A stretch of 64,000 nt of DNA from NCBI RefSeq assembly GCF_019880305.1, contig NZ_CP082301.1:6634001-6698000 (forward strand), written 5' to 3'. Both the position numbers and the translations under genes were made by a program. Source of the DNA: Streptomyces decoyicus. Lineage in GTDB: Bacteria > Actinomycetota > Actinomycetes > Streptomycetales > Streptomycetaceae. The notes below the pieces were generated by a model. It made no database searches and was not told where the DNA came from. It saw only the letters and a program-made list of their open reading frames with translations. Below are positions 8,800 to 16,562 of the stretch, in pieces (the first letter of the stretch is position 1; each line of letters begins with the position of its first letter).

Positions 8800-9846
8800 C
8801 TACCCCGCGCGGCCCGGGAACATCGGGGTCGCCCACCGCGGCGGTGGCGGGGGAGCGGCGCTGCGCCGGCCGCCCTGGTCCGCCTGGGCGTCCACCTGCG
8901 TCATGGCGTGCGCGGGCGGGGCGCCCGCGGCCGCCCCGGGGGCAGCGGTCCGCCCGGCCGCGCGCAGCGCCGCCACAAACCCCCGGCAGGTCTCGTAGCG
9001 GTCCTCGGGCACCTTGGCCAGGGCTTCGGCGAAGACCGCGTCGACGGCCTCCGGAAGGTCCGGGCGCAGCTCGGTCAGCGCCGGCGGCGGATCGTACTGG
9101 TGCGCCCACAGCAGCGCCATGTCGTCATCGCGCCGGAACGGCGGCGCCCCCGTCAGCATCTCGAACAGGACGCAGGCCAGGCTGTAGACGTCGCAGCGGC
9201 CGTCCACCGGGCGGCCCGAGATCTGCTCGGGCGCCACATAGTCGAGCGTGCCGACGAACTGGCCGACGCTGGTGAACCCGGTCAGCGACAGGGACTTCTT
9301 CGTCAGCCCGAAGTCGGTGAGATAGGCGTGCTCGGGACGGTCGCTGTCGGTGCCCTCGGCGATCAGGATGTTGCCCGGTTTGACGTCCCGGTGCACGAGG
9401 TCGTGCGCATGGGCGGCGTCCAGCGCGGAGGCGACCTGGAGGGCGATCCGGCAGGCGGTCTCCAAGGGCAGCGGTCCGTCGCGGTCGAGCAGCGCCCGCA
9501 GATCCCGCCCCCGGACGTAACGCATCGCGATGTAGAGCACGCCTTCGGTCTCCCCGGCCTCGAAGACCGGCACGATGTGCGGGTGGTCGATCGCCGCGGC
9601 CACCCGCGATTCATGGGCGAAGCGTTGGCGGAAGGTGTCGTTCCGGGCGAGCTCGGGCGCCAGCAGCTTCACCGCCACGGTACGGCCGAGCCGCAGATCC
9701 TCCGCGCGGTAGACCACCGCCATCCCGCCCCGGCCGATCTCGTCCTGGAGCAGGTACTCGGCGATCCGCCGCCCGCGCAGCCCCGAGGCGTCGGGAGTGG
9801 TGGACCGCTCCTCGGGCGGTTGGGGCGCCGCCCGCTCGCCGTTCAC
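8800..9846 (-). CDS. Soluble serine/threonine protein kinase (PknB-type)
   Basis: 348 aa Hanks-type kinase. Visible motifs are the glycine loop IGRGGMAVVY, the VAVKLL lysine, the catalytic loop HRDVKPGN, the metal-binding DFG (LTDFGLTKK), an activation segment with several Ser/Thr, and the GTLDYVAPEQ P+1 region. The C-terminal tail of about 55 residues is Ala/Pro-rich. There is no transmembrane helix, unlike most actinobacterial Pkn proteins, so it is probably cytosolic. The GTG start at 9846 overlaps the stop of the upstream gene (GTGA), which indicates translational coupling. It is the last gene of a three-gene operon with a twin-FHA ABC exporter, and FHA domains bind phosphothreonine. The exporter is therefore its likely substrate or partner. 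Confidence 0.95.
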   Translation of the reverse strand: MNGERAAPQPPEERSTTPDASGLRGRRIAEYLLQDEIGRGGMAVVYRAEDLRLGRTVAVKLLAPELARNDTFRQRFAHESRVAAAIDHPHIVPVFEAGETEGVLYIAMRYVRGRDLRALLDRDGPLPLETACRIALQVASALDAAHAHDLVHRDVKPGNILIAEGTDSDRPEHAYLTDFGLTKKSLSLTGFTSVGQFVGTLDYVAPEQISGRPVDGRCDVYSLACVLFEMLTGAPPFRRDDDMALLWAHQYDPPPALTELRPDLPEAVDAVFAEALAKVPEDRYETCRGFVAALRAAGRTAAPGAAAGAPPAHAMTQVDAQADQGGRRSAAPPPPPRWATPMFPGRAG

Positions 9847-10751
9847 CGGAGGTCACCCACGGGGTTCGGTGGCTGCGGCGGGTGCTCGCCGGGGCGCGCG
9901 GCCCGGGTCCGGCCGGGGTCCGGCGCGGGCGGCGGGGCCGGCTGCCCGTCCGACGGACCCGGCGCATCGGCTTCCGGGCCGGTCCCGGTTCCGGTCTCGG
10001 TTCCGGCCCCGGTCGTGGGCTCGGCCCCCGACCCGCCACCGGCCCCGGCCCCGGACCCGCGCTCCGTCCCGTTCCCGGCGTCGGCTCGCTTGTCGGGCGG
10101 CGGGTCGGCCGGGTCGGCCGGGTCCGCCACCCCGCCCGGCTCCGCCACCCCGCCCGGCTCCGCCACCCCGCCCGGCTCCGCCACCCCGCCCGGCTCCGCC
10201 ACCCCGCCCGGCTCGCCCTGTTCCCCCGGGCCCGCCTCGGACGACACCCGCTCCCCCGACCGCGACGACGGCCCCGCCGTCACCGCGTACGTCTGCAACG
10301 ACACCCCGTCGCAGAAGCACCACCGCTCGTGCCGTGCGTCGTAGAGCCACACCGCATCGCCGTCCACGACCACCCCCAGCCGGGTGCCGCGGGTGCGCCG
10401 GGTGAACGACTCGCCGTCCAGCTGACCGGCGGCCAGTTCCTCGATCAGCTGCCGGTACCGGCTCAGGTCGCTCTCCACCGCGCCCAGCAGCGGGCGGGGG
10501 TCGGCGGTCCGGGCGGCGGGCTGAGCGGCGGCCGGTGGTTCGTGCGGCACGGACAGCAGCAGCCGGCCGTCCACCCAGGCCGACCAGCCGTTGGAGCACA
10601 GTGCGCGCGCCCAGTCGCCGCGGCGCTCGACGACCTGGACCGGCAGCAGCGGATCGAGCGGCGCGGTCGGCCGGGTGGTGTCCGGCGCCGTCCAGGTCGC
10701 CATCCCTTCCGGGGGGACGACATGGCTGGGGAGGAATTCGGGCGCGGTCAC
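9843..10751 (-). CDS. SH3-like/repeat-rich protein of the kinase-exporter operon
   Basis: 302 aa, function unknown. Residues about 30-70 (LLPVQVVERRGDWARALCSNG, then GWSAWVDGRLL) look like a bacterial SH3-type barrel. Residues about 90-165 form a second globular part containing GTRLGVVVDGDAVWLYD and ERWCFCDG. The last 130 residues are low complexity, including five EPGGVA hexapeptides and Gly/Thr/Pro-rich runs. No signal peptide or membrane helix is seen. The GTG start at 10751 lies 16 bp after the ABC exporter stop, and its own stop overlaps the kinase start. That makes it the middle gene of one transcript and a candidate adaptor between kinase and transporter; this role is inferred. Confidence 0.8.
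   Translation of the reverse strand: MTAPEFLPSHVVPPEGMATWTAPDTTRPTAPLDPLLPVQVVERRGDWARALCSNGWSAWVDGRLLLSVPHEPPAAAQPAARTADPRPLLGAVESDLSRYRQLIEELAAGQLDGESFTRRTRGTRLGVVVDGDAVWLYDARHERWCFCDGVSLQTYAVTAGPSSRSGERVSSEAGPGEQGEPGGVAEPGGVAEPGGVAEPGGVAEPGGVADPADPADPPPDKRADAGNGTERGSGAGAGGGSGAEPTTGAGTETGTGTGPEADAPGPSDGQPAPPPAPDPGRTRAARPGEHPPQPPNPVGDLR
10123..10212. repeat. Five tandem 18-bp repeats encoding EPGGVA
   Basis: Five identical copies of TCCGCCACCCCGCCCGGC run head to tail inside the SH3-like gene. Each adds the hexapeptide EPGGVA on the minus strand. Exact DNA identity across copies suggests recent slippage, so copy number probably varies between strains. Confidence 0.95.
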
Positions 10752-10767
10752 AGGCGGCTCCTCGGCG

Positions 10768-13128
10768 CTACTTGCGCATGATTTCGGGCTCGCGCCGCCG
10801 CAGCAGCTTGGTGACCACGAATCCCAGGAGCAGCGAGAGCACGACCATCATGCCCATGTTCAGCAGCCAGGTTCCCGGGCTGTGCTGGAACAGCGGGTCC
10901 GAGGTCCCCTGCGGGACGAGGTGGTGCAGATCGATGGTGCCCGCCATGGCCCCGAGCGCCCACCGGGACGGCACCAGCCATGCCAGCTGCTCCAGCCCGG
11001 GCACGCCGTTCAGCTTGAGCAGCGCACCGCAGAACACGACCTGGATGATCGCGAGGAGGACCAGCAGCGGCATGGTGACCTCCTCCTTCCGCACCAGCGC
11101 GGACACGAACAGGCCGAGCATCATGGCGGTGAAGGCCAACAGGGCCACCGCGAGGGTGATTTCGATCAGTGGCGGCAGCAACACACCCTTGCCGCCGGGT
11201 GCGTGCAGTTGGACGCCGAACAGCGCCACCAAGGTCAGCACCACGGCCTGGACGATCGTGATGGCACCCAGGACCAGCACCTTGGACATCAGATACGCCG
11301 AGCGGGACAGGCCGACGGCTCTCTCCCGCTGATAGATCGTCCGCTCCTTGACCAGCTCACGCACCGCGTTGGCGGCCCCGGTCAGCACCGCTCCCACGCA
11401 CAGGATCAGCAGCGCGTTGATCGCGGCCGAGCCCTTGGCGAGCGAGGAGCCGGCCAGGGCGTGCGCCATCGCCCCCATCACGAAGGGCAGCGCGACCATG
11501 ATGATCAGGAAGGTCCGGTCGGCGGTCAGCGCCGCCGCATAGCGCCGGACCAGCGTGTTGAGCTGCTTGCCCCAGCTCTGCGCCTTGGGCGCGGCCACCG
11601 GTCCGCGCGGCGCCTCGGGGGGACGCAGCGGCTGATGGGAGTCCCCGGTGACATAGCGCCGGTGCAGCGGCGAGGCGCGGAACTCACCTTGCCAGTCACG
11701 GACCTTGTCGTTCTCGAAGGCCTCGAACGCCTCCGGCCACTGCTCGTACCCGAAGTAGGCCAGCGCCTCGTCCGGCGGCCCGTAGTAGGCGATCGTGCCG
11801 CCCGGCGCCAGGACCAGCAGCCGGTCGCAGACATCCAGGCTCAGCACGCTGTGGGTGACGACGATGACCGTGCGGCCGTCGTCCGCCAGGCCGCGCAGCA
11901 TATGCATGACGGAGCGGTCCATGCCGGGGTCGAGACCGGAGGTCGGCTCGTCGAGGAAGAGCAGCGACGGTTTTGTCAGCAGCTCCAGGGCCACGCTCAC
12001 ACGCTTGCGCTGGCCGCCCGAGAGGCTGTGGATCGGCTGGTTCACCCGCTGTTCGAGGCCCAGTTCACGGATCACCTCGTCGACCCGCGCCTGCCGCTCG
12101 GCCTTCGCGGTGTCCTCGGGGAAGCGCAGTTGCGCGGCGTAGCCGAGCGCCCGGCGGACGGTCAGCTGAAGATGCAGGATGTCGTCCTGCGGGACGAGTC
12201 CGATGCGCTGGCGCAGCTCGGCGTAGTCGCGGTAGAGGTCACGGCCGTCATAGAGCACCGTGCCGTGGTCCGCGGGGCGCAGCCCGGTCAGCGCGTTGAG
12301 CAGCGTCGACTTGCCCGCGCCACTGGGTCCGACCACGGCCAGCAGCGACTTCTCGCCCACCGGGAAGGACACCTTGTCCAGCAGCGTCTTTCTGCCCTTG
12401 TCGACCTTTACGGCCAGGTCCTGCACGTCCAGTGAGACCTCGCCGGTGTCGATGAACTCCTGGAGTTCGTCGCCGACCAGCGCGAACGCGGAGTGGCCGA
12501 TGCCGACGATATCGCCGGGGATCATCGGCGCCCGGTCCACCGCCCGGCCGTTGAGGTAGGTGCCGTTGTGGCTGCCCAGGTCGACGATCTCGAAGCCCTC
12601 CGGGCCCGCCCGGAGCTCCGCGTGCCGGCGGGAGACCGTGAGGTCGTCGACGACCAGGTCGCTGTCGGGCGCGCGGCCGATACGGGTGATCCGGGCGGCC
12701 GGCAGCGGCCGTACCGCGCTGGGGCTGCGGAAGGTGCGGGTGCCGGCGGGGTACGAGACGGCGGAGGGCCGCTCGACCCGGGTCGGCGGCGGTGCCCCCC
12801 GGGGCGGTGACACCCCGGAGAGCACCGCACACGGGCCGTCGGCGGGGTTGCCGAACCGGATCACACTGCCCGGTCCGATGTCGGTCTCCTGCACCCGTCG
12901 TCCGTCGGCGAAGGTGCCGTTCGTACTGCCCTCGTCCTCCACCGTCCAGTGGCCGGACCTGGTGCGCAGCACGGCGTGATGCCAGGAGACCCGGGCGTCG
13001 CTCATGACGAGTTCGCTCTCGGGGTCCCGCCCTACGTGATAGACGCGGCTGGGATTCATCACCTGGGTGCTGCCGTCGGACTCGACGACGAGTTCCGGTG
13101 CGGTGGGCGCATCCTGCCGCTCAGCCAT
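10768..13128 (-). CDS. Twin-FHA ABC transporter (ATPase and permease fused)
   Basis: 786 aa. Two forkhead-associated domains come first: FHA1 at about 27-95 (VGRDPESELV, STNGT) and FHA2 at about 146-215 (IGRAPDSDLVV, SRRHAE, SHNGTYLNG). They are joined by a Pro/Thr/Ser-rich linker. The ABC ATPase follows, with Walker A GPSGAGKS (267-274), signature LSGGQ (369-373) and Walker B LLFLDEP. The rest is an ABC-2 (ABCG-type) permease with about six membrane helices. This is the architecture of mycobacterial Rv1747, an exporter whose linker threonines are phosphorylated by the neighbouring kinase PknF. Here too a kinase gene lies in the same operon. The exported substrate is unknown. The ATG start at 13128 is the first in frame after a long AT-richer intergenic region. 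Confidence 0.94.
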   Translation of the reverse strand: MAERQDAPTAPELVVESDGSTQVMNPSRVYHVGRDPESELVMSDARVSWHHAVLRTRSGHWTVEDEGSTNGTFADGRRVQETDIGPGSVIRFGNPADGPCAVLSGVSPPRGAPPPTRVERPSAVSYPAGTRTFRSPSAVRPLPAARITRIGRAPDSDLVVDDLTVSRRHAELRAGPEGFEIVDLGSHNGTYLNGRAVDRAPMIPGDIVGIGHSAFALVGDELQEFIDTGEVSLDVQDLAVKVDKGRKTLLDKVSFPVGEKSLLAVVGPSGAGKSTLLNALTGLRPADHGTVLYDGRDLYRDYAELRQRIGLVPQDDILHLQLTVRRALGYAAQLRFPEDTAKAERQARVDEVIRELGLEQRVNQPIHSLSGGQRKRVSVALELLTKPSLLFLDEPTSGLDPGMDRSVMHMLRGLADDGRTVIVVTHSVLSLDVCDRLLVLAPGGTIAYYGPPDEALAYFGYEQWPEAFEAFENDKVRDWQGEFRASPLHRRYVTGDSHQPLRPPEAPRGPVAAPKAQSWGKQLNTLVRRYAAALTADRTFLIIMVALPFVMGAMAHALAGSSLAKGSAAINALLILCVGAVLTGAANAVRELVKERTIYQRERAVGLSRSAYLMSKVLVLGAITIVQAVVLTLVALFGVQLHAPGGKGVLLPPLIEITLAVALLAFTAMMLGLFVSALVRKEEVTMPLLVLLAIIQVVFCGALLKLNGVPGLEQLAWLVPSRWALGAMAGTIDLHHLVPQGTSDPLFQHSPGTWLLNMGMMVVLSLLLGFVVTKLLRRREPEIMRK

Positions 13129-13517
13129 ACCAAAATGCTACGGCGGCGGACCGGGCGCCGCCTGTTGGCGCACACGCTGCCGCGGCATACAAAGCCCCGT
13201 CTCAAAACGGGATTTCACTGCACGATCCCCTTTTATGCGAGCGAACACGACCGGTTACTCGCGAGAAACGGTGCAGGTCAACTAAGGTGAACCGCTCCGA
13301 TTAGTCCCACCTGTAAATTCCATGGAAATGCCGGAATTTGCCGCGCTGATCGACGGAAGTCCTGCCGAACCAGGACGCACAGTGCAGCGCACGGCTACGT
13401 GGTGTCGGCAACACCGCTCAACGTCGGCTTTGTAAGACCCAGCCGGCCCGTCCGTCCCCGGGGATGCGACGGTGCCGGTTCCTTCTTATTCACCTACCTC
13501 GCGAAGGCAAGGCAGAG
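13129..13517. promoter_or_regulatory. AT-richer divergent promoter region, exporter operon / NCS2 permease
   Basis: This gene-free stretch of 389 bp is clearly less GC-rich than its surroundings between about 13190 and 13345. It must hold promoters for both the minus-strand exporter operon and the plus-strand permease. It contains a 7-bp inverted repeat, AAATTCC (13315-13321) and GGAATTT (13333-13339), around a central ATGGAAATGCC. No riboswitch consensus is recognised. Confidence 0.5.
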
Positions 13518-15107
13518 ATGGCACGAGTCTCCCGACAAGAACCCCAGCAGTTCTCCCGCCAGCAGGCCCACCCCGTCGACGAGGTGCTCCCCGTCGGCAA
13601 ACTCACCCTCTACGGCTTCCAGCACGTCCTCGCTTTCTACGCGGGAGCGGTGATCGTCCCGATCGTCCTCGGGAACGCCCTGGGCCTCTCCCACGAGGAG
13701 CTCGTCTATCTGATCAACGCGGACCTGCTGACCTGCGGTGTCGCCTCGATCATCCAGGCCCTCGGGATCTGGAAGATCGGCGCCCGGCTGCCGCTGGTCC
13801 AGGGGGTCACCTTCACCGCGGTCTCGCCGATGATCGCCATCGGCCTGGGCGCGGGCGGCGGCACCGCCGGACTGCTCGTCGTCTACGGCGCGGTGATCAC
13901 CGCGGGCATAGCGACCTTCCTGTTCGCGCCGTTCTTCAGCAAGTTGGTGAAGTACTTCCCGCCGGTCGTCATCGGCACGATCCTCACCATCATCGGCCTC
14001 ACCCTGATCCCGCAGGGCCTTCAGGACGCGGCCGGCGGTGCGCAGTTGATCGGGCACCCCGGATACGGCGATCCCAAGAACCTCGCCTATGCGCTGGGCA
14101 CCCTGCTCTTCGTCCTGCTCGTGGTCCGGCTCGGGAAGTCGTATCTGAGCAGCCTCGCCGTACTGCTCGGCCTGGTCGCCGGTACCGCGGTCGCCTGGCT
14201 CTTCGGTGATGTGGACTTCAGCGCGGTGCAGAGTGCCGACTGGTTCGGTGTCAGCACGCCCTTCCACTACGGAATGCCGAAGTTCGAGGTCTTCCCGATC
14301 ATCGCCATGGTCGTCGTCATGCTGATCACCATGGTGGAGACCACCGGAGACGTCTACGCCATCGGGGAGATCACCCGCAAGAAGGTCGACAACACCACCG
14401 TCGCCAACGCCCTGCGCGCCGACGGTGTCGCCACCGTTCTCGGCGGTGTGTTCAACTCCTTCCCCTACGTGGCATTTGCCGAAAACATCGGCCTGGTACG
14501 GATGTCGAAGGTCATGAGCCGCTTCGTGGTGGTCGCGGCCGGCGGCTTCATGATCATCCTGGGGCTGCTGCCGAAGGCGGGCAGTGTGGTGGCCGCGATT
14601 CCGCATCCGGTGCTCGGCGGCGCCGCGATCGCGATGTTCGGCATGGTCGCCGCGGTCGGTATCCAGATCCTGGGCAAGGTGGATCTGCGCGAGGAGCGCA
14701 ACGCCCTGATCCTGGCCGTCAGTCTCGCCGCCGCGCTGCTGCCCAACGCGGTCGAGCCGTTCTTCGAGCGGATGCCGGAGGACGTCCGGGCGGTCCTCAA
14801 CAGCGGGATCACGCTGGGCAGTCTGACCGCCGTCCTGCTGAACCTCTTCTTCAACGTCTTCACCCGCCGCAGCACGATGGAGATCGACTGGGACGAGATC
14901 GAGGAGGACGAGCCGGCCGAGGCGCCCGGTCCGATGGGCGCGCACGAGCCGGCCGGCGCCCCCGGGCCGGCGGGCCCGTACGAGCCGCAGAGCCCGCACG
15001 CTCCGCAGGGCCTCTACCCGCCGGGTCCGCAGCACCCGCAGGGCCCGTACCACCCGCCGGGTCCGGCCGGACCGCAGGGCCCGCCCTGGGGGACCCCCAC
15101 CCACTGA
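13518..15107 (+). CDS. NCS2-family nucleobase:cation symporter (uracil/xanthine type) with Pro/Gly-rich tail
   Basis: 529 aa. The ATG at 13518 follows AAGGCAAGG and gives MARVSRQEP; a longer frame upstream has no site. The body is a 14-helix NCS2 permease with family features such as GFQHVLAFYAGAV near the N terminus, LVQGVTFTAVSPM, the substrate-motif region TMVETTGDVYAIGEIT and VFNSFPYVAFAENIGL. The family imports uracil, xanthine or uric acid with H+ or Na+. The last 60 residues form an unusual collagen-like tail (PGPMGAHEPAGAPGPAG, repeated PQGP/PPGP), not needed for transport and probably cytoplasmic. Substrate preference cannot be fixed from sequence. It is not next to the purine cluster at 52-59 kb. 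Confidence 0.92.
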   Translation: MARVSRQEPQQFSRQQAHPVDEVLPVGKLTLYGFQHVLAFYAGAVIVPIVLGNALGLSHEELVYLINADLLTCGVASIIQALGIWKIGARLPLVQGVTFTAVSPMIAIGLGAGGGTAGLLVVYGAVITAGIATFLFAPFFSKLVKYFPPVVIGTILTIIGLTLIPQGLQDAAGGAQLIGHPGYGDPKNLAYALGTLLFVLLVVRLGKSYLSSLAVLLGLVAGTAVAWLFGDVDFSAVQSADWFGVSTPFHYGMPKFEVFPIIAMVVVMLITMVETTGDVYAIGEITRKKVDNTTVANALRADGVATVLGGVFNSFPYVAFAENIGLVRMSKVMSRFVVVAAGGFMIILGLLPKAGSVVAAIPHPVLGGAAIAMFGMVAAVGIQILGKVDLREERNALILAVSLAAALLPNAVEPFFERMPEDVRAVLNSGITLGSLTAVLLNLFFNVFTRRSTMEIDWDEIEEDEPAEAPGPMGAHEPAGAPGPAGPYEPQSPHAPQGLYPPGPQHPQGPYHPPGPAGPQGPPWGTPTH

Positions 15108-15120
15108 GCCGTGAACGGCC

Positions 15121-15162
15121 GCGGGCGGGGAGGAAGCCGTATCCCGGCCCCTCCCCGCCCGC
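15121..15162. terminator. Bidirectional hairpin between permease and XRE regulator
   Basis: A perfect 13-bp inverted repeat (GCGGGCGGGGAGG at 15121-15133, complement at 15150-15162) with a 16-nt loop. It lies 13 bp after the permease stop and 26 bp from the convergent regulator stop, so it can serve both genes. Confidence 0.72.
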
Positions 15163-15188
15163 TTCCGTCGGTGCCCCCGCCGCTCCCG

Positions 15189-15914
15189 TCAGTGGGTGGG
15201 CACGCTGTTGAACGGCGGTGCCTCGCCCGCCTCCCCGATCAGGTCCCAGAAGTGGTCGACCAGCCGGCGCAGATACGCCGAGCGCTCGGCCGCGACCTCC
15301 TTGAGCCGGGAGTCGTCGTTCCGCGCCACCACATGCCCCATGTAGCGCTCGGAGAACTCCGCGAATTCCGCATGCATCGTGCGCAGGGCGTCGCTCACCC
15401 GGGTCTTGTTCAGCGTGGTGATCTTCGCGATCGCCCCCACGTGCGCCTTCCAGCGTCCGTCGACGGCCGACCGCAGATGCTTGGCCAGCTCGTCGTTGTG
15501 GCCCATCACTCCGATCAGCTTCCGCAGCGACAGCCCCAGCGCCTCCACCAGCGCCTTGGTCTGCCGGTAGTCGCCGTTCCACTGCTGTGCCGACTCGGCC
15601 GCCCAGTACATGGCCGGGTCCATGCCGATCAGCTGCGCCAGCCGCTCCACGCTCAGCTGGCGGGCCATCCGGTGTTCGGCCAGGGTCCGGGGCTCGACGC
15701 CCATCAGCGCCGTCGGCGGACACCACAGCACGTCCGCCAGGACGAACAGCTGCGACTCGGACGGCGCCTGGGTGCCGTACTCCCAGGCCTCGATCAGTTC
15801 GGGACGGACCGGCGCACCACACGCCGTCATGGCCTGGGCGACCTGAGCCGTGCTCAGGCCCACCCGGGCCCGCGCCGATCTGGCCTCTGCGGGGGAAAAG
15901 GGAGTGCTGTACAC
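15189..15914 (-). CDS. XRE-type helix-turn-helix regulator
   Basis: 241 aa from the GTG at 15914, which has AGGTG 8 nt upstream. A GTG 21 bp earlier (15935) is possible but lacks a purine-rich site. The first 65 residues form a cro/C1-type helix-turn-helix (ARSARARVGLSTAQVAQAM, later SESQLFVLADVL). A second similar block, LSVERLAQLIGM, begins at about residue 88, so it may carry two related DNA-binding units. The C-terminal half is helical with no known ligand domain. The protein could be a pleiotropic developmental regulator, as many Streptomyces XRE proteins are, but nothing here proves that. It is divergent from the polysaccharide-synthase gene across a 648-bp gap. Confidence 0.78.
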   Translation of the reverse strand: MYSTPFSPAEARSARARVGLSTAQVAQAMTACGAPVRPELIEAWEYGTQAPSESQLFVLADVLWCPPTALMGVEPRTLAEHRMARQLSVERLAQLIGMDPAMYWAAESAQQWNGDYRQTKALVEALGLSLRKLIGVMGHNDELAKHLRSAVDGRWKAHVGAIAKITTLNKTRVSDALRTMHAEFAEFSERYMGHVVARNDDSRLKEVAAERSAYLRRLVDHFWDLIGEAGEAPPFNSVPTH

Positions 15915-16562
15915 GTACGGGACACCTCGCTGCACCCGGTGAACGGGGGGTGCTTGGGGGGAGCGGAGATGGAGGAACCTCCAGGAGCGGGCAGATTAAC
16001 AGATGGTCGATAGGTACGAATCTCCAGTTCCCCTTCGGGTCGAAGGGGTGCAGGAGCCGCGAGGGCGGATGTGCGGGAGATGTGCACTATCTGTCCGATT
16101 TCACGCATCAACTCGCTTACTGGGTATAGCCGATTCCTCGGTGCTTACCGGGCGGTAGTGTTTCTTGAGACCACCTGGACGGCGCGACGTAATAAGAGCG
16201 TTACGTGGAAGAAGGTGTGGTGTCACAGTCAGCGTCAAGGCTGGCGTTATCGACCGGCGCCGCCATGCGGCGCCGGTCCGTAACACCCGACATCCGGTCC
16301 TCCCCCACAATCCGATCAGGATGGGACCCTTCATATGCGATCAGTGTTGGAACGCGCCTGTGCGTTCCGAGGCTTGGAGCCTGCCTCAGCAGCCGTGCGC
16401 CCGCGCGCCCTTGTCCGCTCCGCGGAGAGACGGACCCGAAGAGCAAGCGCGGCGTTTCACGTGTCATCCATCTGACAGCCGGCTGAAGATCCGGACTGCT
16501 GCCGCCCATACGGCGGCCGGCCCGGCTCTCGCATGTCTCCTTGCACGAAAGGACATTCCCAG
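15915..16562. promoter_or_regulatory. Long regulatory region upstream of the polysaccharide synthase
   Basis: 648 bp without a convincing gene. It holds a perfect 12-bp-stem hairpin at 16252-16278 (arm GACCGGCGCCGC, loop CAT) and a 7-bp inverted repeat GGAACGC/GCGTTCC at 16349-16368. It is less GC-rich around 16080-16240. The hairpins suggest a structured 5' leader or attenuation for the downstream gene. I looked for, and did not find, a c-di-GMP (GEMM) or cobalamin aptamer. Confidence 0.5.

Noticed and set aside
16000..16562. Possible c-di-GMP riboswitch upstream of the polysaccharide synthase
   Set aside because: Strong hairpins exist but the conserved GEMM core is not seen.
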